Source: Methylobacterium sp.
Lineage (GTDB): Bacteria > Pseudomonadota > Alphaproteobacteria > Rhizobiales > Beijerinckiaceae
DNA length: 64,000 nucleotides
NCBI GenBank assembly: GCA_013823325.1
Contig: PNLY01000003.1
Span: forward strand, 1-64,000
Direction: 5' to 3'
Under the pieces are notes generated by a model. It ran no database searches. It was given only the letters and a program-made list of their open reading frames with translations, and was not told the origin of the DNA. Positions 1 to 8,282 of this stretch are shown here, piece by piece; position 1 is the first letter of the stretch; each line of letters starts with the position of its first letter. The position numbers and the translations under genes were made by a program.

Positions 1-3000
1 TCCACCAGCGAAGGAGACATTGCCGGAGACGGTCAGTGTCCCGATCGAATTGCCGGGCGCGACCGTCGCGCCAGTATTGGCGACGACGCCGCCGATCGTG
101 CCGGAACCGCCGAGCGTGCCGCCCGTGAGCGTCACCACAGAATTCGCGATCGAGCCGTTGACGACGAGCTTGCCGCCCGAGACCGTCGTCCCGCCGGTGT
201 AGCTGTTCGTGCCGGTCAGCGTCAGCGTGCCCGAGCCGCGCTTGGTCAGCGTGCCCGTGCCGTCGATCGCATTGGCGAAGCCGGCATCCGTCGGCTGGTC
301 GATGACGAGTGTGCCATTGTTCGTGATCTGGCCGGTGCCGAAGCTGCGGGCCGAGCCGATCAGCGTGCCCTGCGCGATCACTGTGCCGCCGGAATAGGTG
401 TTGGTACCGGAGAGGGTCAGCGAGCCCATGCCGCGCTTCTGGACGTCGCCCGTGCCCGAGATCGCGCCGGCGAAGGCGATGTCGTCCGAGCGGTTGAAGG
501 CGAGCGTGCTGTTGTTGACGACAGGGCCGGTGATCGAGCCGGAAGTGCCGCCATCGCCGATCTGCAGGACGCCGTCGGCGATCGTGGTGCCACCGGCATG
601 GCTGTTCGTTCCGGTCAGGATGAGCGTGCCGCTGCCGGTCTTCGTCAGGGCACCGCTGCCGCTGATGGCGCCGGACCAGGACAGATCGGCATCGGTCTGG
701 ACCATGCCGCCGCCCGCATTGATCGCGACATTGCGGGCCGAGGTGAAGCTCGCCGTCGTCCTCAGCGTACCGCCATCGAGGCTCAGGCCGCCGGAGATCG
801 CGCCGAGATTGGCATCGGCCGAGACCTGCAGCGTGCCGCCGGCAATCGTCGTCCCGCCGGTGTAGCTGTTGTTACCCGAGAGGATGAGCGTGCCGCCGCC
901 CACCTTGACGATGGCGGTGCCGCTGCCATCGACGATGGTCGAGCCGATGCTGGCGACGACGCCGTTGTCGACGTTGAAGCTGCCGGCCCCTCCGCTCGCG
1001 GGCACGATCGAGAGCGTGCCGCCGCTCAGCACATAGCCGTTGGTCGAGAACTGCAGCGTGTCGAAGCTCACCGTGCCCGACACGCTCACCGTACCGCCCG
1101 CGCTGCCGGCGAAAATGCCCACCGAGCCGCCCCAGCCGGCATTGGCGCTGCCGGCGCTGTCGGTCCAGTTGCTGCCGAAGCTGGACCAGCTGCCGGCGCC
1201 GCCGTCGACGGTGCCGTTGGCGGAGGTGTTGGCGCCATCCCAGAACTGCAGGGTCTGGCCGGTGCCGAGCACGACGAGGTTGACCTGCCCTGCCACGGTC
1301 GTGTCGACCTGCGCGCTGGCGATGGTGAAGCCGCCGCGGGTCGAGGTCACGCTCTGGCTGTCGAAGCTGCCGGTGAGCGTGCCGCCATAGTCGAACAGGC
1401 GATAATAGCCGGCGGCCGCCGCACGCGCGTCGAGCGCGCCGCCGAGCCTGAGATTGCCGGTGACCGCGACGAGGTCGTTGCCGGCGACGGGATCGCTGCC
1501 GCCGACCACCCCCGGTGTGTTCAGCTCGAAGACCGAAGTCGAGCCGCTGTTGAGCGTGAGCGATCCGACCGTCAGCGTGCCCGGGCTGTGGCCCGCCGAC
1601 AAGGTCCCGTCCACCGTCACGGACCCGGCGATGCTGCCGGTCCCGGACAGGGTCGCGCCGGCCGAGACCGTCACCGCCCCAAGCCCGGTCAGCGCGCCGT
1701 CGACGCGCAGCTCGCCGGCCGCCACCGTCGTGGCGCCGCCATAGGTGCTGGTCCCGCTCAGCGTCTGCCGGCCCGAGCCCTGCTTGGCGATGCCGCCGGT
1801 GCCGCCGATCGAGCCGGCAAAGAGCTGGTTCGTCGCATCGCCGAAGGTCAGCGTTCTTGCGCCGAGCGTAACGGTGCTGCCAGCCGCGCCGGATAGCCCG
1901 CCGATGGTCTGATCGGCGGCGGCAAAGCTGATGTCGAACTTGGCGCCGGCGGCGGCAAGGTTGAGGCTGCCGCTCGCGGCGAGGCTGCCCAGGCCGCTCA
2001 GCGCGAGCGTTCCGGCGTTGACCGTGGTGCCGCCGGTGTAGGTGTTGATGCCCGTCAGCGTCTGCGTGCCCGTGCCCTGCTTGACGATGCCGCCGGTGCC
2101 GTTGATCGAACCGCCGAAGCTCGTGTTCCCGGCACCGCCCAAGGTCAGCGTATTGGCGCCGAGCCAGATGGTGCTGCCGGTAACGCCCGACAGCCCGCCA
2201 ATGGTTCGGCTCCCAATGGCGGCGCCGATGTCGAACCCTGCGCCAGCACCGGCGAGATTGAGGCCGCCACTCGCGGCGAAGCTGCCAGCGTCGGCCAGCG
2301 CGAGCGTTCCGGCGTTGATCGTGGTGCCGCCGGTGTAGGTGTTGATGCCCGTCAGCGTCTGCCTGCCCGTGCCATCCTTGACGATGCCGCCGGTGCCGGA
2401 GATCGATCCGCTGAAAACGGAGCTCGCATTCTGCGAGCCTGCACTCAGACTCACTCCGGGACCGAGGACGATCAGCCCGCTGCCGCTGAGCCCATTGACC
2501 GACAGCGAAGCGTTCAGTTGGTGCGTACCGTCGATCTGGAGATCGGTGGAGCTTTCCACTGCCGCGGAATTGCTGGTCGTCAGCGTCACTCCGGGGACAA
2601 CCTCGAGAGTGCCGATGCTGCCGCCGGTGCCTGTCCAAGTGCTGTCGCCAGTGAATATGAGGCGCGACGCGCCCGTTATGCTGGTCGAGAATGTTCCGCC
2701 ATCGATGGTCAGCGGCGCGAAGATGCCGATAGAGCCGCCGCCCTCGAGCCGGCGAATCCGCGTCGCCTTGCTCGATAATTCAAGCCGGGCGTTGTTGTTG
2801 ATGGTGACCGATCGGATCACGCCCATCAAATCCTGAAGCCCGTACACGCTTAGCGGCGAGGCGAACACGGTGCCCCCGTCAATCACCAGGTCGGTCGGGT
2901 TGTTCCACCGGGCGGTCCATTTCAGGACATTGATCGTGCCGGTGTCGGTTGCTGAGCCGAGATAGAGCGTCGTCCCCTGCCGGAGCCAGTCGAGCGTCAC

Positions 3001-3405
3001 GCTCATCGTGTGGCCAGTTGTCGCTGAAAGCCGGGCGACCGCGTTGGCTTCGGTCTGCACCTGGCTTCCGAGATCTAGATCGGCCAGCGCACGAATATGC
3101 CCGTTGGTGCCAATGAAAGTCAGCGAACTGTAAGGATACGGATTACTGGTCGAAACCTCGTCGAAGCCGCCGATATTGCCATTCGATTGCGCCTGGACAC
3201 CTTGCACGCCGGCATAGGTGAAGGCGACCAAAAGCGCCGCGAACCGGACGATCCGAGATCGAGCACAAGGCCGACGTTCGACCGATCCGATCACGGGCTC
3301 TCTCGACGCGGCGCCAAGGACGCTCACGAGCTGTGTGGCGACCGCCTGAGCGAAGAGATATTGGTGTCTTGAATCAAACGGCCGCATGCGATGGAACAAG
3401 GCCAT
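1..3405 (-). CDS. Autotransporter passenger with PATR beta-strand repeats (3' end beyond window)
   Basis: The reading frame is open from the ATG at 3405 to the window edge: 1135 codons with no stop, so the C-terminal part is missing. Residues 1-51 are an unusually long charged N-region. A hydrophobic core (about 52-68) and a signal-peptidase-like site after VQA (residue 72) follow, so secretion is likely. The rest is Gly/Thr/Ser/Asn-rich. Units of the form GGIVKQGTGTQTLTG followed by NTYTGGTTINAGTLAL recur, which is the autotransporter-associated beta-strand repeat (PATR). I infer a surface-exposed or secreted beta-helix adhesin of the type V secretion family; the beta-barrel would lie outside the window. 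An in-frame TAG at 3450-3448 limits the start to 3405 or the TTG at 3423. The first ~250 codons are visibly less GC-rich than the repeats. An alternative is a PATR protein without a barrel. Confidence 0.85.
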   Translation of the reverse strand, partial: MALFHRMRPFDSRHQYLFAQAVATQLVSVLGAASREPVIGSVERRPCARSRIVRFAALLVAFTYAGVQGVQAQSNGNIGGFDEVSTSNPYPYSSLTFIGTNGHIRALADLDLGSQVQTEANAVARLSATTGHTMSVTLDWLRQGTTLYLGSATDTGTINVLKWTARWNNPTDLVIDGGTVFASPLSVYGLQDLMGVIRSVTINNNARLELSSKATRIRRLEGGGSIGIFAPLTIDGGTFSTSITGASRLIFTGDSTWTGTGGSIGTLEVVPGVTLTTSNSAAVESSTDLQIDGTHQLNASLSVNGLSGSGLIVLGPGVSLSAGSQNASSVFSGSISGTGGIVKDGTGRQTLTGINTYTGGTTINAGTLALADAGSFAASGGLNLAGAGAGFDIGAAIGSRTIGGLSGVTGSTIWLGANTLTLGGAGNTSFGGSINGTGGIVKQGTGTQTLTGINTYTGGTTVNAGTLALSGLGSLAASGSLNLAAAGAKFDISFAAADQTIGGLSGAAGSTVTLGARTLTFGDATNQLFAGSIGGTGGIAKQGSGRQTLSGTSTYGGATTVAAGELRVDGALTGLGAVTVSAGATLSGTGSIAGSVTVDGTLSAGHSPGTLTVGSLTLNSGSTSVFELNTPGVVGGSDPVAGNDLVAVTGNLRLGGALDARAAAAGYYRLFDYGGTLTGSFDSQSVTSTRGGFTIASAQVDTTVAGQVNLVVLGTGQTLQFWDGANTSANGTVDGGAGSWSSFGSNWTDSAGSANAGWGGSVGIFAGSAGGTVSVSGTVSFDTLQFSTNGYVLSGGTLSIVPASGGAGSFNVDNGVVASIGSTIVDGSGTAIVKVGGGTLILSGNNSYTGGTTIAGGTLQVSADANLGAISGGLSLDGGTLRTTASFTSARNVAINAGGGMVQTDADLSWSGAISGSGALTKTGSGTLILTGTNSHAGGTTIADGVLQIGDGGTSGSITGPVVNNSTLAFNRSDDIAFAGAISGTGDVQKRGMGSLTLSGTNTYSGGTVIAQGTLIGSARSFGTGQITNNGTLVIDQPTDAGFANAIDGTGTLTKRGSGTLTLTGTNSYTGGTTVSGGKLVVNGSIANSVVTLTGGTLGGSGTIGGVVANTGATVAPGNSIGTLTVSGNVSFAGG
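1744..2634 (-). repeat. Three tandem 297-bp in-frame repeats inside the autotransporter gene
   Basis: The same DNA landmark, the TYTGG-encoding segment followed by the QTLTG segment, recurs at 1744, 2041 and 2338. The spacing is exactly 297 bp (99 codons). The 2041 and 2338 copies are nearly identical over about 90 bp; the 1744 copy is more diverged. Because the period is a multiple of three, gain or loss of a unit by recombination would keep the protein in frame. Confidence 0.8.
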
Positions 3406-3449
3406 GACGACATCAGCCCGCAAAGTCCAAACTCTGCACGCATCCGGCT

Positions 3450-4385
3450 ATGCATGATGTCTCGGAACCGGCGACCCGCGCCGGCATGCTCCACCGCTCA
3501 ATCGCGCTCTACATCGACAGGGGTCCTTGGCCCTATGCCGCTAGCCTGATCTGCCGCAGCGGCTTTCGCGAGGCTCTGGGCTTATATTGCGCTGCGATGA
3601 TCCAGCGGCCTGACATGTCGTGGCCAGCGGACAAATTCTTCGGCCAGAGATTGCGCTATCTCGTCTGTTTTTCTCTGATCGCTCTCGATGCGCGCTGGCG
3701 CCGGAATATTGGCGAGGCGCCGACACTCGCGGCGCTCCAGCGTATCGCGCCAGCCAGCGCCCGGCAGATCGCGGAACTGGTCGGCGCGCTCAAGTTGAGC
3801 GGTTATGTCGTCGCGAGCCGGCTTGCGGCAGACGGCCGAGCTTTGCGGTTGAGTCCCTCGATGCCGCTGCTTCAGGAAATCGGCCGCTCACCCCTGGCTT
3901 TTCTCGAAGCCTGTGAACGCCTCGATCCGGCTACCTCGCCAATGGCGGCGAAGCTGCGGTCGGATGCTGCCGGGTTGGCGGATTGGCTCGGGGCCTCCTA
4001 CGAGATGTTTTTGCAGGAGGATCTCTACTTCGCTCCCTTCTCCAATGTGGTCGAGTTCACCGCGCAAGATTGCGGTTATCCGGTTCTCTCCGCCGTTCTT
4101 GCCGCACATTATGCCGCAGTGGCGGGCTTGGCTGCGCCTGCGCCCCTCTCCTATGGCGGATTGGCCGAACGCTTTCGGGTCTCACGGCAGCACGTCGGCA
4201 ATATCCTTGCGAATGCGGAACGACGCGGCTGTTTCAGCGTCGCCCGTGGTGGTCGCAGAGTGACCGTTTCAGCAGAGTTTTTATCCGAGTTCGAGACTTG
4301 GGCGGCGGGCCAGATGGCACATTACCGACTGCTCGCTGAGCGTGTACCCGGTACGCTCGGCTCGATGTCGCTCGTCGAATGGTGA
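3450..4385 (+). CDS. Putative transcriptional regulator with two winged-helix-like segments
   Basis: This 311-residue protein has no family name I can assign. Residues about 91-130 (TLAALQRIAP..., ending in a basic turn) and 234-270 (YGGLAERFRVSRQHVGNIL followed by RRGCFSVARGGRRV) both read as helix-turn-helix plus wing, the second clearly so. No membrane segment or signal is visible. It is divergent from the autotransporter gene with only 44 bp between the two start codons, which suggests, as inference, that it controls that gene or itself. An alternative start is Met13 at 3486. Codon use is less GC3-biased than in most neighbours, so the autotransporter start and this gene may have been acquired together. 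Confidence 0.6.
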   Translation: MHDVSEPATRAGMLHRSIALYIDRGPWPYAASLICRSGFREALGLYCAAMIQRPDMSWPADKFFGQRLRYLVCFSLIALDARWRRNIGEAPTLAALQRIAPASARQIAELVGALKLSGYVVASRLAADGRALRLSPSMPLLQEIGRSPLAFLEACERLDPATSPMAAKLRSDAAGLADWLGASYEMFLQEDLYFAPFSNVVEFTAQDCGYPVLSAVLAAHYAAVAGLAAPAPLSYGGLAERFRVSRQHVGNILANAERRGCFSVARGGRRVTVSAEFLSEFETWAAGQMAHYRLLAERVPGTLGSMSLVEW

Positions 4386-4603
4386 GCCAATAATTGGATG
4401 ACGTCGCCATGCCGGGAGCCGGCATCTGCCTTAACGCTGATAACGTCCGCTTCGGGCAAGGTGCCAAGGTCAGTTTCTGGCGCGAAATCGCTGTTCCCCG
4501 GCACTTGATCAGCATCCGTGGCGCCGTGCAAATGGCATCGGCAGGTCGGCCGCGGATCGCAGGGAGAACGTTCCGCAGTAGGGAAGCTACTTGCCTCAGA
4601 TGA

Positions 4604-5293
4604 TCAAATAAGGCGATTCTGAAACGCGAAATCGAGGCAGCCTTGGACGTGCCGCTCGAGGATTGCCTCGGCCTTCTGCGCGTCCCGCTTCAGGGCGCAT
4701 TCTAGCAGGGCCTTGTGCTCGTCAGCCGCAACGAGCCCGCGGAAGATCACAAAGACCATCTGGTAGCGCAGATAACGGTCATAGATGCCGGAGTGGATGT
4801 CGAGTTGGGCCTTGGACCCGCAGGCTGAGACGAGCGCCTGATGGAACTCCCAATCATAGCGTTTCCACTGCTGTGTGCGGGAGGCGTCGCCGGCCAGAAG
4901 GCTCGCCTCCAGTCGCGCCAGCTTATGATGGGAGGCGACGACGCGGCCTTCCCACTCCATGTCGCCGGCCTGAAATGACTTCACCAGCGCATCCTTCTCT
5001 ATCAGAAGCCGTAATGCCGCGATCTCCTTCAAATCCTCGGCCGAGCAGGGCGCAACCTGGAAACCGCGCTGCCCCTCTGCAGTCACCAGGCCTTCGGGCG
5101 TAAGTCGGCTGAGTATTTCGCGCAGGGTGCTGATGCCGACGCCGTAGGCCGGGCGCAGCTTTTCCAGCGTAAGGCGTTGCCCTGGTCGCAGTCGCCCGAA
5201 GACGATGTCAGAGCGAATACGCTCATAGGCCTGCTCGCCTGTCGAAGCCGGCGCGACCTCCTCCCCTCCGATGTCCGTCATCAAATCCGGCAT
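4604..5293 (-). CDS. GntR-family transcriptional regulator (FCD/FadR type)
   Basis: This 229-residue protein has an N-terminal GntR winged helix (about 14-80: YERIRSDIVFGRLRPGQRL, then GISTLREILSRL and the wing GLVTAEGQRGFQV). An all-helical FCD effector domain follows (about 88-215, with the His-bearing WEFHQAL segment). The FCD fold normally binds a carboxylic acid and often a metal. The start chosen is ATG 5293; ATG 5281 is also possible. The gene is divergent from the type II dehydroquinase gene, with a symmetric element between them at 5378-5407. This points to control of quinate/shikimate-type metabolism, which is inference. Confidence 0.85.
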   Translation of the reverse strand: MPDLMTDIGGEEVAPASTGEQAYERIRSDIVFGRLRPGQRLTLEKLRPAYGVGISTLREILSRLTPEGLVTAEGQRGFQVAPCSAEDLKEIAALRLLIEKDALVKSFQAGDMEWEGRVVASHHKLARLEASLLAGDASRTQQWKRYDWEFHQALVSACGSKAQLDIHSGIYDRYLRYQMVFVIFRGLVAADEHKALLECALKRDAQKAEAILERHVQGCLDFAFQNRLI

Positions 5294-5377
5294 GCCGCTG
5301 CTCGCATCTTTCCGGACCGATACTACGACGCGCTGCCCACGCAAAGTCGGATCGCTCAATGTCTGGCATAAATCCAA

Positions 5378-5407
5378 TCGACTGATGATTTTGTTATTAT
5401 CAGTTGA
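5378..5407. promoter_or_regulatory. Inverted repeat, candidate GntR operator
   Basis: TCGACTGAT and ATCAGTTGA are complementary at 8 of 9 positions and are separated by an AT-rich 12-bp spacer. The central ACTGAT/ATCAGT arms are perfect. The element lies in the 168-bp gap between the divergent GntR gene and the dehydroquinase gene, in locally AT-rich DNA suited to overlapping promoters. Confidence 0.5.
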
Positions 5408-5461
5408 TACTCGTCCGAACTGGTGCGACAACGCCAGGGTCGCGGCGGCAGGAATTCGGGC

Positions 5462-5905
5462 ATGGGCAATCGCATCTACATTCTCAACGGCCCGAACCTG
5501 AACCTGCTCGGGCAGCGCGAACCGGCCATCTACGGCACGACCACGCTCGACGAGATCCGCCAGCGCTGCGTCGACAAGTCCGGGACGCTCGGTTTCGAGG
5601 TCGAGTTCCGCCAGACGAATTTCGAGGGCGCTTTGGTGGAAAGTGTGCACCAGGCGCGCAACGAGGCCTGCGGCATCATCATCAACCCGGCAGGCTACAC
5701 CTTCACCTCGGTCGCGCTTCTGGATGCGCTGAAGATGTTCGACGGACCGAAGATCGAGTTGCACATCTCCAATGTCCACGCCCGCGAGAGCATCTACCAT
5801 AACTCGCTGATCTCCCGGACCGCGACCGGGATCATCATCGGGTTTGGCGCTGCCGGATACGAACTGGCCATTCAGGCCATTGCCGGGTTGGTCGAGCGAA
5901 GCTGA
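5462..5905 (+). CDS. aroQ: Type II 3-dehydroquinate dehydratase
   Basis: This enzyme interconverts 3-dehydroquinate and 3-dehydroshikimate in the shikimate pathway or in quinate catabolism, as a cytosolic dodecamer. The 147-residue length is typical of the type II family. The motif NGPNLNLLGQRE near the N-terminus carries the flexible lid and leads to the catalytic Tyr in PAIYG. INPAGYTFTSVALLDAL and ELHISNVHARE with its active-site His are also present. The ATG at 5462 has AGGA about 9 nt upstream; an in-frame ATG at 5423 lacks this support. The position beside a divergent FCD regulator, away from other aro genes, suggests an inducible catabolic copy, though I cannot prove that. Confidence 0.95.
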   Translation: MGNRIYILNGPNLNLLGQREPAIYGTTTLDEIRQRCVDKSGTLGFEVEFRQTNFEGALVESVHQARNEACGIIINPAGYTFTSVALLDALKMFDGPKIELHISNVHARESIYHNSLISRTATGIIIGFGAAGYELAIQAIAGLVERS

Positions 5906-5980
5906 GGCCGCGCTCACGTCATGGATCGCCTCCTTGCCATAGCAGACATGGACTTGATGGCGCGCCGGCAGCCTCGCCCG

Positions 5981-6655
5981 TCAAGGGGCGAGCATGCGCA
6001 GCACCGTATCGATTATGCTGGCGCGCCGGCGCTCGCGGGCGCCTGGCGCGCCCATGTCATGTCCGAACACCTGCAGGATGCTGGCCCGGTTCGAGACGTT
6101 GTAGAAGCTGAGCGCGCTGATCGTCAGGTGGATGTCGATGGGATCAAGCCCGGCGCGGAAGACGCCCTCGCGCAGGCCGCGCTCGTAGACCTCGCGTATC
6201 ATGTCGATCGCGGAGAGGTTGAGCTCACCGATCTCGGCGGAGTTCTCCAGGTGCCGGGCATGATGGATGTTTTCGACCATGACAAGACGGACGAAGTCCG
6301 GATTGTCGGCGTGATAATCGAAGGTGAAGCCCGCCAGCGTCGCGATCGCCTCCCGCGGCGGCAAGGCCGCAAGGTCGAGGCTGCGCTCGAAGTTGCGGAT
6401 GCGGGCGTACATTTCCTCGAGGACGGCGCGGTAGAGCCCCTCCTTGTCGCCGAAATAGTAGTAGATCATCCGCTTGCTGGTCGAGGTCTTGGCTGCGATC
6501 TCGTCGACCCGCGCCCCGCTCAGCCCGTTCTCGACGAACTCGGCGCGTGCGATCGCGAGTATGTTGCGACGGACGCCCTCGGGGTCCTGTGTCCAGCTCG
6601 CCGCCTTCTTTCCGCTGCCTGCCCGTCTCGGCGCGGCCGGCGCCATCTCTTCCAT
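5981..6655 (-). CDS. TetR-family transcriptional regulator
   Basis: This 224-residue protein has a TetR DNA-binding domain at about residues 27-75: RRNILAIARAEFVENG, then GARVDEIAAKTSTSKRMIYYYFGDKEGLY. The YYYFGDKEGLY segment is the diagnostic recognition-helix end. The C-terminal two thirds are helical and would form the ligand and dimer domain. The start used is ATG 6655; the frame stays open further upstream but enters the promoter region. The gene is divergent from the polar amino-acid ABC importer at 6908-9928. The palindrome at 6738-6747 between them is a plausible operator, so it probably represses that importer. Confidence 0.9.
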   Translation of the reverse strand: MEEMAPAAPRRAGSGKKAASWTQDPEGVRRNILAIARAEFVENGLSGARVDEIAAKTSTSKRMIYYYFGDKEGLYRAVLEEMYARIRNFERSLDLAALPPREAIATLAGFTFDYHADNPDFVRLVMVENIHHARHLENSAEIGELNLSAIDMIREVYERGLREGVFRAGLDPIDIHLTISALSFYNVSNRASILQVFGHDMGAPGARERRRASIIDTVLRMLAP

Positions 6656-6737
6656 GTCGAACCTTCCGGACGCCCGGCCATCCTCCCGCCATGAGACAGC
6701 AGAAATGGACCATGCGGTTAATTTGACTTGACCAATT

Positions 6738-6747
6738 GAACTAGTTC
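6738..6747. promoter_or_regulatory. GAACTAGTTC palindrome, candidate TetR operator
   Basis: A perfect 10-bp palindrome lies in the TetR-ABC importer intergenic region. TTGACC (6728-6733) and TACATT (6749-6754) bracket it with a 15-bp spacer, as in a weak sigma-70 promoter reading toward the importer. A repressor bound here would occlude that promoter. Confidence 0.45.
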
Positions 6748-6907
6748 GTACATTTAGCATCGATCGCCGATCGCGCAACCTCTTCTGCGGATCGCGATCC
6801 AAGCGCCCACACGAGGCGCCGGAACCAAGACGGACTTGCCACGACAAGATTGCACTGCCGCGACGTGGAGCGACCCATCCAGAAGGTCGGCCGTTCAGGG
6901 AAACGCC

Positions 6908-7576
6908 ATGAACTACAAGCTCGATTTCACACCGGTCTTGGAGGGGTTGCCGAGCCTGCTCGCCGCTTGTCTCGGCACGTTCGCGCTGGCGCTTGGCGGC
7001 ATGGCCCTCGCCATTGTCATCGGCATTGGCGGCGTGATGCTGCGCGACTCCCGCATCGCGCCGGTGCGCTGGTTCATCAAGTCCTTCGTCGAAGTGATCC
7101 GCAACACGCCCTTCCTGGTGCAGATCTACTTCATCTATTTTGCGCTGCCGCTGGCGGGCCTGCGGCTCGACCCGACGCCCACCGCGATCATCGCGCTCGG
7201 CATCAATGGCGGCGCCTACGCGATCGAGATCATTCGCGGCGGCGTCCAGTCGATCAGCCGCGGGCAGATCGAGGCCGGCCTGGCGCTCGGCCTGCACAAG
7301 ACGCAGGTCTTCCGGTTGATCGTGCTGAAGCCGGCGCTGCGGGCAATCTTTCCGTCGCTGACCAGCCAGTTCGTGCTGCTAACGCTGACGACCAGCATCG
7401 CCTCGGCGATCTCCGCCTATGAGCTGACCTCGGTGGCTCAGCAGATCGAAACCTCCAGCTTTCGCAGCTTCGAGGTCTATGGCGTCGTCACGGTGTTCTA
7501 CCTCGTCATCTCCTGGCTGATGATGCGCGGCTTCGGGCTGATCTCGGCGCGCTATTTCAGCTACCCGGTCAAGTGA
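6908..7576 (+). CDS. Polar amino-acid ABC transporter permease (HisM/GlnP type)
   Basis: This 222-residue inner-membrane permease has about five hydrophobic segments. The first is at residues 16-44 (ACLGTFALALGGMALAIVIGIGG). The conserved NTPFLVQIYFIYFALP signature of PAAT-family permeases follows. The cytoplasmic EAA-like loop (SISRGQIEAGLALGLHKTQVFRLIVLKPALR) contacts the ATPase. The start at 6908 is preceded by AGGGA. It is the first gene of a four-gene operon (two permeases, receptor, ATPase) and probably heterodimerizes with the next gene product. The substrate is an amino acid or related small zwitterion or acid that the sequence does not identify. Confidence 0.92.
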   Translation: MNYKLDFTPVLEGLPSLLAACLGTFALALGGMALAIVIGIGGVMLRDSRIAPVRWFIKSFVEVIRNTPFLVQIYFIYFALPLAGLRLDPTPTAIIALGINGGAYAIEIIRGGVQSISRGQIEAGLALGLHKTQVFRLIVLKPALRAIFPSLTSQFVLLTLTTSIASAISAYELTSVAQQIETSSFRSFEVYGVVTVFYLVISWLMMRGFGLISARYFSYPVK

Positions 7577-7586
7577 GGAGAACGTC

Positions 7587-8228
7587 ATGGGTTCCGACGA
7601 ATTCCTCTTTCTCCTCACCGGCCTGAAATGGACCGTGGCCCTATCGGTGGTCGGCTTCGTCGGGGGCGGCGTAGCAGGCCTTGCCGTCGCGCTGGCGCGG
7701 ACATCCGAGCTTCCGCTGCTGGAGCGCGTGACCGCGGGCTACATCGCGCTGTTCCAGGGCACGCCGCTGCTGATGCAGCTCTTCGTGGTCTATTACGGAC
7801 TGGCCCTGATCGGGCTCAAGCTCGATGCCTGGGTCGCGGTTTCGATCGGGTTCACGCTGCATGCCAGCGCCTATCTCGGCGAGATCTGGCGCGGCTCGAT
7901 CGAGGCGGTGCCCAAGGGGCAGACCGAGGCGGCCAAGGCGCTTAGCCTCGGCTATGTCTCGCGCATGAAGGACGTGATCCTGCCGCAGGCGATCCGGATC
8001 TCGCTGCCGGCGACGATCGGTTTCCTGGTCCAGCTGATCAAGGGCACCTCGCTCGCCGCCATCGTCGGCTTCACCGAGCTGACCCGGGCCGGAAACATCA
8101 TCTCGAACCAGATCTTCGCGCCGCTGCTCGTCTTCGGGATCGTCGGCGTTCTCTACTTCATCATGTGCTGGCCGCTGTCGCTCTACGGCGCGCGCCTGGA
8201 ACGCCAGTTCGCCACGACCACGCGCTAG
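7587..8228 (+). CDS. Polar amino-acid ABC transporter permease
   Basis: This is the second, 213-residue HisM-type permease, 10 bp after the first. It shows the family hallmarks FQGTPLLMQLFVVYYGLAL and the EAA loop AVPKGQTEAAKALSLGYVSRMKDVILPQAIR, with about five transmembrane segments. A GAGGAGAAC ribosome site overlaps the end of the upstream gene. Together with the 6908 product it would form the membrane channel served by the ATPase at 9155. Confidence 0.92.
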   Translation: MGSDEFLFLLTGLKWTVALSVVGFVGGGVAGLAVALARTSELPLLERVTAGYIALFQGTPLLMQLFVVYYGLALIGLKLDAWVAVSIGFTLHASAYLGEIWRGSIEAVPKGQTEAAKALSLGYVSRMKDVILPQAIRISLPATIGFLVQLIKGTSLAAIVGFTELTRAGNIISNQIFAPLLVFGIVGVLYFIMCWPLSLYGARLERQFATTTR

Positions 8229-8282
8229 CACACCGCCGATCACCAAAGGCCTCAAGGCCGTTTCAACAGAGGGAGAGACATT

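Noticed and set aside
598-1896. 432-codon plus-strand open frame
   Set aside because: Low-complexity Ala/Gly/Arg composition opposite the autotransporter; an antisense shadow of high-GC coding DNA.
872-2638. Long Arg/His-rich open frame on the minus strand (588 codons)
   Set aside because: It is the wrong frame over the autotransporter. The neighbouring minus-strand frame gives classic PATR repeats, a signal peptide and no stop for 1135 codons.
198-2640. Regularly spaced repeats considered as a CRISPR array
   Set aside because: Spacing and translation show protein-level PATR repeats inside one open frame; the units are not short identical direct repeats with unique spacers.
5294-5917. Extension of the GntR regulator upstream across aroQ
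   Set aside because: It is antisense to a clear dehydroquinase and crosses the divergent promoter. The winged-helix domain starts only after 5293.
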